Below, piece by piece: positions 47,237-59,934 of a stretch of DNA of 64,000 nucleotides (within the stretch, counting starts at the first letter, position 1; each line of letters begins with the position of its first letter). Source of the DNA: Scortum barcoo. Taxonomy: Eukaryota > Chordata > Actinopteri > Centrarchiformes > Terapontidae. The stretch is taken from positions 22,270,001 to 22,334,000 of the forward strand of contig CM041553.1 in NCBI GenBank assembly GCA_023238725.1. The letters run 5' to 3'. A program made the position numbers and the translations under genes. The notes under the pieces were generated by a model. It was not told where the DNA came from, did not search any database, and saw nothing but the letters and a program-made list of their open reading frames with translations.

Positions 47237-50076
47237 CTCTGGACGCTAAGCTTTCGATAGGGCTCCGTCAGCTTACAGGATGAGCCGGTGTAATAAGTGA
47301 GCAGAGCGAAGAGGGAAGAAAAAGTCTTCTGGCTGCCGTACAGACTGAAGAGCAGGTTGTTCAGCTGGACACGAACACTCGTTGGGCCGTCTTCGCTTTG
47401 GTAACTCAGAGTGAAGAAAATGTCTGGCTGACCGCTGTCTCTGCAAAAGCACAGCGTCACAGCGTCACTTTGTGCACACGTAATGTGTTTGTTTTTTTCA
47501 TATAATGCTTTTTTATTGAACATACAGCAGAGAATGACAATATATACATAAATATGCATTTCCACTTTTTACCTTTATGATTTTTAGACTTAAAATACCG
47601 GTAAAGACCCCAAACCCACCCAAGTTTAGTGAACACAATATGTTACAGTGTAATCAGTCTTAACTATTCAAAATATACAATTTATCAAAACTAACTAAAA
47701 ACAAACTCGTGTTATTTCTACATATTTTAAATGTTAAAAGAGCACATCCAAACAAATACACTGAACCTCGATACTTTGATAAGATTTGGTTATCCTTTAT
47801 CCTTTATTTAAATATTTAGTCCCATTTATTTGGGAATATCCACCTTTCTGGCCCAGAAAACAGCATAATACGTTTCTGACAAAACAACACAACATCTGTT
47901 GAACAAATAAAACATCACTAAAAGTTTCAAATGAAAGTGGTAGATTACCTGATGAGGAAGGTGCCCAGCGGTGAGCGTGAGAGTATTTCGTGTGCCTCCT
48001 CCATTGTCATTGACCCCCAGTAGTAACCACTATGTTGAAGCTGCTGGTAAGTGTGTTTCACAAGTTTATACTCGGCCGCGCTCCTGAATGGACGGAGGTG
48101 TGTGGGCAAGCTGTCAGCATTGGCTCCAGTCACTGCCTACAGCAGATAATTTATTAGGAATAATCAGTCGACATGCACAGAGGACACTGTTTTGTATCTG
48201 ATATGAACTATGTGGAAGCTTTTTACATGTATAAATCGCACTATTCTCTAGCAGCTGTAGATTTTTATTGCAACACAGCTGAGCTTTTAGGAGCTCCATA
48301 TAAGGAAAGACCTTAGCATTTTTTTCTCTTTTGTGGCCTGTACATCACCTCTCACCAGACACCATACAGGGCCGATAAACAACATTAAAGTGAACATAAA
48401 ATATTTACTGTTTATATAATATATAATATATAATTACAAGTGAGCTCTTAAAACTTGCTGTACATTTCTTTTATTCAGTCCTATTCTATAAAAAGTCCAA
48501 TCAGGAACCCTGCAAGTACCCCTGAATAAATTCAACTAGCTTCTGTACCTCACAGACTTATTTCAAGTAAAAAATATTGTATTTTTTTTTATAGAAATCT
48601 ATTTATTTTACTTTTCCAACATTAACTTTCAGGTAATGTATCATCCATACTGTTTGATTCTTCTAATTCTAAAGTTTATGAAGCAACTTGTAATGTTTGT
48701 TTTGAGAGTTAGTATACTGTACAAATAATAATATCATATTACTACAATGAATAGTCTGTCTGTCCAGTGTTTCACTAAGAGAAAGAGATTACAGGCCCTT
48801 TGTTCAGACACTCCTGTCAGATTCATTTAAAAATGAAACTGAAAAGATTCTGTGTCAACATTCAAAGTCCAAAGATAAACTGATGTTTGACTTTTTCCAG
48901 CTGAGTTTCCAGATAATGGGTCAGCAATAACCACAGAGAGTCTGTGGGGTTTTTCCATAGAGTTAAGTGCAGTTAAGCTCCATTTGTATTTATATTTATC
49001 ATACACAATGAGGAGTTTGATTATATCAACAAAGTAGTTAACAAAAAACAAATGCAACATTGGTATTATGTGTGTGGTTCAGTTATAGCTGTATTATTAC
49101 AATTATTAGAAAGTTTTAGTTTTATTAGTAAAGTATCAAAAATATTAAAATTATATTGTGTTGCTGGAACAAAAACTGTCATGCTCAGCCCAAACTCATG
49201 TGGAAAGTCAGTTACTTGTCACTAATAAAGTCATGATTCATCTCATAAGTATGTTTAAAAAAAGTGTTTTTAAATATTAAAAAATGTACATATGATGTAA
49301 ATAGTGTAGGCGTACATTTACTCAAGTACTGTACCTTTTGAGCTACTTTCTATTTTACGTTACTTTCTACTCCACTACAGTTCAGAGGAAAATACTGTAT
49401 TCTCCACTCCACTACATTTATTTGACAGCTGTAATTACTTTGCAGATTCAGATTATTAATAGAAGATGTAAAAACAAATCATGATATATCATCTTAAGTC
49501 AAGCTACCCAGCAGTATATAAAGACGCTAAAGCTAACTCCACACACATTAATGCGTCAACTATTCCAATCCAATTAAGCAGTAAATGGGCAGTTCTGCAT
49601 GATGGCTACTTTCACTTTTTGTATGTTAATTATATTTTTATTTCTTTTACTTGGGACCAAGTATTTCTACACTGTTATACTGCTACTTTTATTCAAAGTA
49701 AATTATCTTAGCGCCCCTCCAATCAAATCCTGGTGTTTGATTTCTGCCTTTATCTTGCTCCAGCCATCTGTCCAATGTTTAAAAAAAGAATATTCAAAAG
49801 CAATAAAATATACAAACTGTGAGTCACAGTGAGCAAAGTTTGAGTACCAACCTGATGCCAGGATTCCGGTTCTTCCTCTAAGTTGAATTTGGTCCAGAGC
49901 AGTAAATCAAGCTGCTTCTCTGTCGGCTCTTGGCTCTCTGGTTCAACAATGTCTGAGTCCTGGGCTCGTCCTGATCCTGCCGGTTCTTCGGGGGGTTGAC
50001 TTTGGCTCTGCGTCTCAGCTGCACGGATCTGTTTCTGGCTCTGTACTACTGTTCTATGAAGATTGTCTCTGACCAT
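47230..50076 (-). CDS. socs1: Suppressor of cytokine signalling 1-like, frame broken before the SOCS box
   Basis: SOCS1 blocks JAK kinases after cytokine or interferon signalling. Coding exons 49852-50076, 47949-48136 and 47230-47440 join in phase to 207 codons plus TGA. Residues 1-75 are a polar N-terminus (MVRDNLHRTVVQ). HLRPFRSAAEY (about 88-98) matches the kinase-inhibitory region, with its first Phe replaced by Leu. The SH2 domain follows: YYWGSMTMEEAHE, GTFLIRDS with the phosphotyrosine-binding Arg, FFTLSYQSEDGPTSVRV. The frame stops after KLSVQSA, but a complete SOCS box continues in another frame to 47,114 (see next entry). Mammalian SOCS1 has an intronless coding region, so the two introns are unusual. 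Confidence 0.88.
49305..49712 (+). repeat. Dispersed fish repeat (TTTACTCCACTACATTTA type), copy 1
   Basis: It contains CTCCACTACATTTATTTGAC, CAGATTCAGATTATTAAT, CCAGCAGTATATAA, AGTTCTGCATGATG and AAGTATTTCTACACTGTTAT. The same order of motifs recurs at about 61,085-61,430 with 61,975-62,095, partly at 60,530-60,960, and in reverse near 7,770-7,985. It lies in socs1 intron between 48136 and 49852. Confidence 0.7.
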
Positions 50077-50317
50077 CCTACAAAGGAGAATCCTCTTCTT
50101 GCCCGCCTGTTGCACCAATTCCTCCACTTTTCTCCGGCAGATCCTCCATCACGGACTCCTCTCTGGTCGGTCATTTGCTGCTCAGTCCTCTTCGAGGCGC
50201 CATAGTACTCAAACAGCAGATTGTTATTTTAATCAGGATTCACATCAGAGATCTGGAGGAAGTAAAGGTCGGTTCTGCTCTGTCATCTGTCCTTGAGGGA
50301 CTGAGGAATCTGATGAG
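50077..50317 (-). other. socs1: socs1 5' UTR part of first coding exon
   Basis: An acceptor (TTTCAG) precedes 50317. About 240 nt of leader follow before the ATG at 50074-50076. The leader holds several upstream ATGs in other contexts, a feature known to restrain SOCS1 translation in mammals. Confidence 0.6.
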
Positions 50318-50873
50318 CTGAAACACAAAAAAGAACACAGACAATCACAGTCAAAATCTTTTATTACACTGCAGTTTGTGTTATCTTAGACCAGCAATAA
50401 CTGATGTTTCTGGACATTTTTTTGGGGGGGGGGGGCACAAACAAACTGTGAACACAATGACATGTCATCATTTTTTTAAGTTGCCCTTGATTGTGAGAAT
50501 ATTTGCAAATATTCAAAGCTTCTATGACGCAAGCGTGTGCATGGTTATGGTTCGTTTCAAAGGTTATGTAACCACTGTGGCAAGTTCACATTTTCTTATC
50601 TACATCATCATAAACTACTATTACAATTACTTTATTTGGTGTTGCTGCTTTTTCATCTATATAGATTTACAAATTGTCATTTGAAACATTGGTATTGTAA
50701 AACTATCAATTGTAGCTGCCTTAACTTTGCTGTTGCAACACACGTAACCCAATCTGTGTGTGTGTGCGCCTGAAGCAGACTCAGAGGTCATGTGACTGAC
50801 AGTAAATCACATATTTCTGTACCATTCATCACTGGGAAGGGCGGATGTAACATAGTTAATGACAGAGGGACAC

Positions 50874-50883
50874 TTTCACTTTC
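50874..50883 (-). promoter_or_regulatory. socs1: Interferon-stimulated response element in socs1 intron 1
   Basis: On the minus strand the bases read GAAAGTGAAA, an exact fit to the GAAANNGAAA core bound by IRFs and ISGF3. It lies about 560 bp upstream of the coding-exon acceptor and could serve an internal promoter or an intronic enhancer. Confidence 0.5.
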
Positions 50884-52245
50884 TCACTCAAGCGAGGCGA
50901 AACAAAGAAGAGAGGAGAAAAAAAAAGAAAGTGCAGATTTTTGTTTTGTTCTTTGTGTTCACTAAAGTGAGGAAAAGTCACAAAGTGCCTCAAAATTCAA
51001 AGTGAATGCTTAAAATACCAGTGCAATATACAAATGCAAAAAATGAATAAGTAGGATCATATTTATTATCAATTAGATCTTCACATACAAGGGATTAGTC
51101 TTGGTAATCCTTACACTTTATATGTAGTATCAGGATACACATTGGCAGTAACACTTGTTTTGTTTGATGTTTTGCCATCTGTTTTTATGAAGTGCACTTT
51201 GTAACACTTTGCTTGATATTACCATTATTATTACCATTAAACATTTTTATTGTTCTTTTATTTTTTCTAATATTTTTTTATATATAAAGTTTCATTTTAT
51301 TTTTCTGCTTAATCTCTTCACTCAAACGTTGAAGAGCTGATGCAAATAACACACTTGTAATCTTGATCACTTCTTCTTAAAAAAAAAAATAAAAAACCCA
51401 AAAGGCTGCTTCAACATTTTAGTGTAGCTTCGTTAAATATTTTACCTTCCCAGTCTCATTTAAACTCTTTATATTCTTTATATTTCCTTTTTCTTTAGAG
51501 GCAAACTGCAATCACTTTACAGCACGTTGTGTAATCTTTTTACACGGTAATAAAACATTTTCTGTTGTTATACAGTAGACCTGTACTCCACCACACTATA
51601 TTTGAAATGAAACAATGACTATGAGGTTTAGCTTTCTGTTTGAACATTTACCCACACTGGGTGAACAGTGTTGTGCAGTTTTTCAGACAGCAGTGCTGCA
51701 AAAAAGGGACGGGTCTATTGTTCCTCTACTGTTGAGTCAATGTGGATGTTTACCCCCCTATAATTAACGCTGAAAATCAGGACCGCACAGTGACTTGTCA
51801 TTTGAGATCCAGTGTGCTGGAGTTCAACAAAAAGTGGGCAAACATCACAGAAAAATACAGCAAATTGCTTAAAAATCTCTATAAATCAATATGTCATCAT
51901 TATATTACATGAATAAGTTATGCCTATTTTACTGATATAAAACAAATGAACTTATTATGGAATTTTAATTAGAGAATAAAAATGCTGATGACATTGGGAT
52001 TGGTTTGGTTTCATCTACAGACATAAGTTAATAAACAAAAAAATTCATTGGTATATTTCACAGATAACGGAACCAATATGGGTTAATTTCTTTGCTTTTA
52101 ATCTTCCAATATAGCTAAAAAATACGCATTAAGAGCCTCCGGTTGAGGTGACTTTGCACCTGTTGAGTTTAGATGAATGGAGGAATGACGACTGCTGGCA
52201 CTGACTTCAAAACTCTGATCATCATGAAATCATGAGCGCACTTAC

Positions 52246-52540
52246 TTGTAATAACGGACTCGCTGGGTCCAAACGCAGCTGCTGTCAGCTTCTCTCCAGC
52301 CGAAGGTCGCGGCTCTTCTTCGGAGGACACATCAAACTTTCGGTTAAAGTTTTACTTGAGTGGAGGAGGGGCCATCGTTTTGAACGATCGTTGTTGGGCC
52401 GTTTCACCAAACTTATCGGCTCCAGTGAAGGCACGATGCTTACACACGCGCGCACACACTCACACACACACATAGATACATACATGCACACACACACACA
52501 CACACACAGAACCGCACAGAGGTTCAGGTGTGTTCCCGTC
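52246..52540 (-). other. socs1: Probable socs1 non-coding first exon
   Basis: A strong minus-strand donor (TTACAA|gtaagtgc) at 52246 ends a GC-richer segment upstream of the socs1 coding exon. Mammalian SOCS1 also has a non-coding first exon. The 5' edge is unknown; a (CA)n run and the ISRE at 52,546 limit it to roughly 250-300 bp. Confidence 0.5.
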
Positions 52541-52545
52541 TGTGC

Positions 52546-52560
52546 TTTCGCTTTCACTTC
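52546..52560 (-). promoter_or_regulatory. socs1: ISRE in presumed socs1 promoter
   Basis: On the minus strand GAAGTGAAAGCGAAA contains GAAAGCGAAA, an exact GAAANNGAAA interferon-response core with an extra half-site. It lies just upstream of the presumed first exon. IRF-dependent induction of SOCS1 by interferons is well established in vertebrates. Confidence 0.6.
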
Positions 52561-53640
52561 AGCCGATGATTCCCTTAAATCACGTGATCTGCCAGCAGAG
52601 GGTGTGCATTTCTTGTGTGTGTGTGTGTGTGTGTTGTGCGTAGTTCAGTCTATTTATTCTATATCTATATGTATTTCAGCGCTCCCATGGACTAAAGATG
52701 CACACATAATTTCACAGGCAAACAAAAATTCAATGTGCAAGCTTAAAGGATTTTTCCATGCATCCAACACTATGAGGAACTTGAGATAAATGATCTAAAC
52801 AATGTGACCCATGCATGCCACTCCTCGTCAAAATGAATGTGAAACACTAAATGACGGGAACAGCACTTCAGTGTAATAAATCTGTAATCAACTCTGATGT
52901 GTCTCATTGTAGTCGAGGTGCGTGCCTGCTCTCTGCTTTCTGCAAGAATGTGGATGACTACCAAATGCTAAATGCAGAAAAGAAATGCAGCAATTTCTTT
53001 GCACATTGAGCCCCAACACACATGTCCAATACCTCAGCATGCACCTTATAGGCTGTTTAGTCAGTTATATATTGTAGGTTCAATCATTTCGCACAATTAA
53101 GAGAAGCACTTATAAAAAACGTGCAGAAATCACACAAATCCACACACACACAAAGGTGTAATACGCAAAAGACAATGAATTAAACAATGTCTACAAGCTC
53201 AGACGTGATCTCGGTTGCATTCAAAGAGTAAAGACTGAAAATCCTTCTTTTTAAGGCTGTGTGCTGTGGTTGTGGTTTACAGTGTGTCCTGCAGAAGACC
53301 CTTGGGGTGACACTGTCCACTGAAACCCACAAGAAGCTAAACACACCCTCTTCTAGTCAACAAGTTGAAATGAAATGTGGCATGATTTCTGTAACTGGCC
53401 TAATTCTCTAAAAAGATAACATTTAACTGAGGATTTCATACGGGGAGTAAAGTAGCAAATAAAAGTAAAACTGTGTTTGGGTGTAGTTTCTTCAGCAGCA
53501 GATGGACACCTTGTGGGGAAACAATTTTACTGCATACACGTAAATACATACGCACACACTGTCTGATGCCATGGTAACCAGTATGACTTCTCAAAATATC
53601 AATGAATAATGATGAAACAGCATTGTGCATTTACATATCA
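52561..53640. other. Intergenic between socs1 promoter and atp5mk-like 3' end
   Basis: No gene is recognised. AT-rich sequence with a short (GT)n near 52,613-52,632. Confidence 0.5.
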
Positions 53641-53745
53641 TTTATTAACATTAATTTAGTACAGCTTTTCACTTTCTCACACCAACAGGCACGAGTTCCT
53701 TCGCATCATAAATAAAGCTTAATTAGTGTGTAAGAGGTTGATTGT

Positions 53746-56700
53746 TCAGGCTGTGGAGTCGGACGTCTGGTTTTCTTTTTTGCTTTGTCTGTGCATCAAG
53801 TAGGCAGCTGCTGTTACGGCGATGATCCCGTAAGTAACCATGACACACTGTAAGAGAGAGGAGAAGGATATAAGCCTGATTGAGGAGACTCAGAAATGCA
53901 AAAAAATGTTCATATTTACTGGAGCCTGTGCGTGTATGTGTGCGTATATATGTACGTTTCGGCGGCCCTGCAGGGTGTAGCTATTAAAGTATTTCCTCCA
54001 ACCAGTCAGTTCCACAGAAGCTGGGGCCTCAATGCCAAACAGCTGCCTCTGAAAAAACAAACAAAAAAAAAACCACACACACAGTAAGAGGAAGCAGAAC
54101 ACTTGATATTTTCACATAGTTTGTCACGACTTTGAAGATCCATCATAATGTAGTTTTGATGAGATTATAGATAATGTAATGGCGTTTATAAATAATATTT
54201 TGTTGCAAGTTAACATAGTGTGCATTAGAAGACAAGTCATATAGGAAGAAAAAAAAAACTAAATGCACATGAAAATGAACCACAAAACCAAAGGCAGCAT
54301 GAGTGGTTGTGAGAGGGTACGTCCTTTAAACGCATGAATGTTGTGAAAGTGTCCTTGTGCAAGACACTCAAATCCAAATTGTTCCCGATGGGCAGGGCAG
54401 TATCATCACCGTGTGAGTGGGCATAAAGTGCTTTGTATAGTAACCTAGCCCATATCTAATAGCCTGCGAGCTATGCAAAGTCGAAACGAATGTGAAACAT
54501 TGATTAATGGGACACGTATAACAGACATTACAACACATCAAAAATGACTCTTATTATAATTTGAGGTAAGGGCCCGGTCTCCACATTCACAAAAATACAG
54601 AATACAGTCTAAACTGAAAACTATGTGACAGGAAATTGAGCCATTTTTTTTTATCACTTGTCAGTGACAGTTGAGGCCAAAACATAAAAAAAGCAAGAAG
54701 TACTTGCACTTTTGCATGTTGTAACAGGTGGTTTTGTTGACTAGCATGACGAGGTAGAAGTGGGATGACAAACTGGTTTATAGTAATGCAAGTCACATTC
54801 AGCACACCCTTTGAATTGAACGAAACTGAATTATTCATCAGCCGGAACTCCAGCTAGTGGACCTGCTGGCAGCAAAGAGCTCATTCTCCACAGACCCTCC
54901 ACAGTCTTTCTGCCATGAGAGTTGGACTGTCTGATGAAAGCTTAATGCTGTAATTACCCCTGGTTTAAGGTTTTGAAGTTAGTCTTTAATAACATGTGTA
55001 CTGAAATTATTAACAAAATATCTAAATTCTCCAGCAGTAGCTGCCTCAGAAATATGTGACAGCAATGTTTAACTGCTGACAGGAAAATTTTGTTTTTTCA
55101 ACTTTCACAATGATTAATTTTGCAGCATGCTAGGCCAGGCTTAGGAGGTTTTCCAGTTTTGGAAAGCAGAAGTAACATGGCTTACAGCAAACAACCTCTA
55201 CTCTGTAGCTTCCCCTTATGCTCTCATAAAAAGGGTTATAATGTATAAATTTGGATTTTCATAATTTTCCCAAAGGTGAACATTTACATGACAGATAACA
55301 GTAACACATGTCTGATGGTTAGAAGGAACCAGATTCACCACAGTTGTCACTTCACTGCAAATGTAATGTAAGTTGTAGCTGGTTCTCCCAGTATTTCTGA
55401 TGCTTCGGCACTGTAATGTTGCTACATTACGTTCAACTGTTGTGATCGTTCAAGCGTTTTTGTTGGACACAATAGGTGAGGCCTGGTCTGATGCATACTT
55501 GAGATTTTTTCCAAATCATTACGACATCTAGGTATTTTTGGCAAAGTGCAGATTTCACTGGAGTAAATGTGCCACACTACATGCTATAATAAATATGAAG
55601 CAACAGTCAGGACACGGTTAGCTAAACTAGGCATAAAGACTTGAAACAACAAGCCTTGCATGTGCAAAGGTAATAAATGTTAGAACTTACACCTTACACC
55701 TGCTACACCTCATCTGCATACAAAACCAAGGTATAAAAACAACAAGTTGTGTGAAGTTTTACAGGAGGTGCTGGGCTGTTTCATCTAATTCTCTGCAATA
55801 GAGTGAAAAGTATATCTCACATGTGTTGTATTATTCCTTTAAAAAGGGACCTTATATGTGTTGCATTGCAGTAAAAAAAGACTCATTGTGCACTTTAAAA
55901 ATGTTATCTTCTTTTCTCTTTTAACAGAAATGCAATAAATTCAATGAAGTCACACATTCATCTAGAGCATGAGATTTTACAGGATATGAGGAGCAAAAAG
56001 AAGAAAATAAGGATCTGTGTTAAAAGAGAAACAATTTCCATTATGAACATTAGATTTGCATGAAGAATGCCAGGAATAACAGCAGAGTGCTGACGAGGCT
56101 GCTCTGCTCAGTGATGCTGAGTTATTCTGTAACATATTACGGTATTAACATGGTGGCATGGATCACAGACTACCTGACTGGCAGACCTCAGTATGTTAGG
56201 CTGGGGGACTGTAGGTCCGACACTGTGGCCAGCAGCACAGGAGCACCGCAGGGAACTGTGCTCTCTCCGGTCCTGTTCACCCTGTACACGTCCGACTTTC
56301 AGTACAGGTCAGAGCTCTGTCATGTACAGAAGTTCGCGGACGACACAGCCATCGTGGGTTGTATCAGGAGTGGACAGGAGGATCGAGTACAGAGAACTGA
56401 TCCAGGACTTCATCACATGGTGTGACTCCAACCACCTGCTCCTCAACACCACCAATACCAGGGAGATGGTGGTGGCCGCACCCAGAGCCAGACATCATCA
56501 TCATCAAATGGGATTGTGTGGACGTGGTACACACCTACAAATACCTGGGAGTGCAGCTAGGATGATAAACTGGACTGGACTACCAACACAGATGCTCTGT
56601 GCAGGAAAGGACAGAGCCGCCTGTACTTCCTCAGAAGGCTGGCGTCCTTCAACATCTGCAAGAAGCTCCTACAGATCTTCTACCAGTCTGTGGTAGCGAG

Positions 56701-57010
56701 CACCCTCCTGTACGCAGTAGTGTGCTGGGGGGGCCTCAAGAAGAAGGACGCAGCGCGCCTGGACAAACTGGTGAGGAAGGCAGGCTCTGTCGTTGGCACA
56801 GAGCTGGACAGCCTGACATCTGTGGCAGAGCGGAGCAGCTTCAGTGACAGACTGTTGTCACTGTCCTGCTCCACGGACAGACTGAGGAGATCGTTGCTTC
56901 CCCCACGCCATACGGCTCTCTCTCCACCTCTCGGGGAGAGCGATAACACAAAACAAGCTCCGGACTCACTCACGCACTCACACCACGCACCTTGGACACA
57001 CGCACTTTAT

Positions 57011-57046
<36 letters not shown>

Positions 57047-57220
57047 ATATGTGGACTCAAGTATGTACAAACCGACTGTTGCACAACTGTTGCACAACTG
57101 TATGTCACACACCGCCATTTTGCCATTTTGCACAACTGCACCTTTGAACCAGAACTGCCAGATGCTTTATTTCATTTTTTTTTATTTCATTTTTTTTTTA
57201 TTTTATATTGTTATTTTATA

Positions 57221-57261
<41 letters not shown>

Positions 57262-59831
57262 ACAGTATTAACATACTGTAACATATTAGCAGAGCAGAGA
57301 GGGAATGTTTTTTTGATACAGATTCACATCTGTGACTGGAGCATCATGGATTGGAAAATGGCATTCAGAAACTGCAGCTGCACTCTTGTTGATTCTAATA
57401 CAATTTTATCAAGATCACAGCAAAGCCATGTCCCACTTTAGCAAACTATATAAGTGAAAATGGCTGCAGAACAGCAGCCCTGCAGCTGACAGTGTCTTGC
57501 TCAAGTATGCTAGGAACTACAAATCAAATTGCCTTTGCTCTGTACACTCTGCAATCACATATAATTGTGGTAGAATATGACGCAGGTGATTCCTCCAGCA
57601 ACACACAAATTGTATGTAAAATACTTTTTCTGCTCAAAATGAGCTTATTTGGCTTGGATTTAAAAATTCAGCTGAGAGGAATCCTGTGGCCTCTCTCAAA
57701 GCAGCTGCCATGCCAATAATAAACAGCAGAACACTGGTTGCCATTCATAGCTGCTTGTATCGTTAGTGAACCTGATAAGTGCCGGTGGAGAAATGACTAT
57801 GCACATTAACAAGATTTATTTCTCTGCAGTGGCAGTAAACACACATGTTGTGCTTATGACACTGGCTAGGCCAGCTTGAAGGACCTGTATCTGGGATTTA
57901 GGGGCATGTATTGACTAAATGGAATATAATATTCATAACTGTGTTTTCATTCAACTGTAATCACCTGACATTAAAATATGTTGTGATTTTGTTAACTTAG
58001 TGTGCAAACAAATCACACAGTGGCTCTACTTTTACGTTTACGTTGCTGTACACTTGGAAAGGGGTAGGTGAGGGGAGGGATGTTCAATTGGTTGCAATTT
58101 ACCACTTCACTGCTAGATGTCACTAAATCCAACACACTGCTCCTTTAATGACATTTTTAAACACGGAAATGTAAGAAACTGTAAGATACTGTAATATTAA
58201 GTAGATATAAGCACTGGTGACAAAAATGGTAAAATGCCCCCCGACCACCAATAAACACATCCTCTACTGATGTTACTCCCCAAAGCTCTGTTGCTCTTTT
58301 TTTTTAATATGTTGGGAGACTTTATTTTAAATTGCTGGACACTAATAACAGACTGTCTAGTTACCATGGATACAATAGCAGTCTCCTTTCAGATCATAAT
58401 GAGCATATCAAACACCTCCATTACAAATATCTCACACCACAACAGTCTCCGTGGTGGGGTGCTTTGATAAATTGAAAACTTTGAAAAATATACACATTTA
58501 TACATACGTACATGTATAAAAACCTCTCTCATGGATATTTGTTGGTCTAACTGAGGACTCCAATCTATGTCTGTTGCATCCAACAGCCAACTGATGTTTT
58601 ATTATTGATTAAATTATTCATTCTTAAAAATGTATTGTTTAAATGGACAAATGCATGCATTTACAAGAGCACAAGTCTATCTAATCTTTTCCTTTAAAAA
58701 TACTTGTTGTTCCTATACTTACCTCTGCAAATAGCCTATATATCTGTATTTCATTGTTGAGGGGAGGGCAATAAACAGAAATGTTTCATAAGAGCAATTC
58801 CTGAAGGAGACAACAAAGGTGCCATCAAAAGTAGTGTTGTTACAGTTAATTACACATGAAATGTGTATGTAGGAAAACCTAATTAATGTTCTACTGCAGC
58901 ATTTCCTGTGGGACATCTGTAACTTTCATCAGAGGTGATTTATTTGTAATTTCATTAAGAGGAACCCCCCCTGTGTATGTGCTTTCTTTAAAAACTACAG
59001 GGGTTGTAACTTCTTGGTTTGCAAAAATCCAACAAAGCGAAGGGTCTGTTGGTCAATAACCCATCTTATGTTAGCTGACTGGACGTCATTCTACAGCCCG
59101 GTATGTCAGCCCGGTATGTTCTGCTTACCTCGTCTGCTTTTCCTTTCCTTGATAAATATCTGACAGGGGTCCAAAACGTAAAAAATATGATTTGCATCCA
59201 CAATTATTAATGCAAATTATTATAATATTCAAAATTATACAGTTATGTTTACAATGATGTGCTGAGGGGAAAAACTCCCTCCTGTCCCCCCAAATTTCTG
59301 CCCATCATCTAATGTTTGGTCTATAGAATCTGAGTCTCTGTATTTTCTTATTGTATTGCATTTATATGTCTAAATTCATTGTAATGGTGGTCCCCTCTGC
59401 TTTAGACTGTTTAGACACCTTATCTTATCTGATATGGTGAAATAAAAAACTATAAAGAGAATATTCTGCAGGTCATGACAGCTGCTCCAATGTGTGGAAA
59501 TTTAATACAGATAAAGAAAAAATAAACCTAAAGAGGGAAATTAAAGAGAAATGTCTTTAAAAGCACAAAACAGTATAAAAAAAACACAAGAAAGAGGTAT
59601 TATTGCCAGTTGAAAATGATGAGTAAGACAAAGAAATGCAAATATCTGTAAGTGAACTAAACAAAGTAATCGAGCTGTCTGTCACGACAGATGGATTTTC
59701 AATCAATTAACCGACTAATCCACTGCAGTATAAACGTGCAAAAGTCAAACACCTGTCCTTACCTTCACCTCTGTGATGAGATGACCGAAACTGGTGAGAG
59801 GGATCCGCGTTTTAACCGGAGAAATCGGCAT
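53746..59831 (-). CDS. atp5mk: DAPIT/USMG5-like ATP synthase membrane subunit k
   Basis: DAPIT is a single-span inner-membrane subunit at the ATP synthase dimer interface. Exons 59769-59831, 53956-54048 and 53746-53847 join in phase to 85 residues plus TGA. The middle exon ends KYFNSYTLQGRRN and the last continues CVMVTYGIIAVTAAAYLMHR, matching the DAPIT core (KYFNSYT..GR.N then a TATYG-like start of the membrane span) and its short basic tail (RQSKKENQ). Usual DAPIT is about 58 residues. Here residues 1-30 (MPISPVKTRIPLTSFGHLIT and on) are extra, and the sequence is divergent, so it may be a paralogue. AATAAA (minus) is at 53641-53646. The first exon is the least certain. Confidence 0.72.
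54310..54470 (+). repeat. Possible dispersed fish repeat
   Basis: GTGTCCTTGTGCAAGACACT, CAAATTGTTCCCGATGGGC, and ATAAAGTGCTTTGTATAGT resemble a short repeat common in teleosts (the CAAGACACT..AATTGCTCC..AAAGTGCTTTG type). Only one copy is seen here. Confidence 0.4.
56060..57262 (+). mobile_element. 5'-truncated non-LTR retrotransposon (CR1/L2-type LINE) fragment
   Basis: The plus strand encodes the C-terminal part of a LINE reverse transcriptase: DYLTGRPQYVRLG, TGAPQGTVLSPVLFTLYTSD, and FADDTAIVGC with the catalytic FADD. Downstream are NHLLLNTTNTREMVV, CWGGLKKKDAARLDKLVRKA and so on. Frames switch near 56,385 and 56,560, so no intact protein is made. The end is (CA)n at 57,017-57,042 and then a (GTCT)n(ATCT)n tail at 57,223-57,260, typical of microsatellite-ended LINEs. 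The endonuclease region is absent. It lies in the large intron of the atp5mk-like gene, opposite strand. Confidence 0.85.
58040..58148 (+). repeat. Short dispersed repeat, forward copy
   Basis: GGTGAGGGGAGGGATGTTCA, ATTGGTTGCAATTTACCAC and CTGCTAGATGTCACTAAATC then a CTCCTTTAA end. The reverse complement recurs at 61,874-61,968. This resembles a short non-coding element common in fish. Confidence 0.65.
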
Positions 59832-59934
59832 GACTGGAGACAGTTTGAATTAAAATGTCACTGCTTCACTCCACAGTCTCAGGATTCAATAAAATTACGA
59901 TCATTTCTTCTCTTTTAGTGTAGTCTGGTACTTA

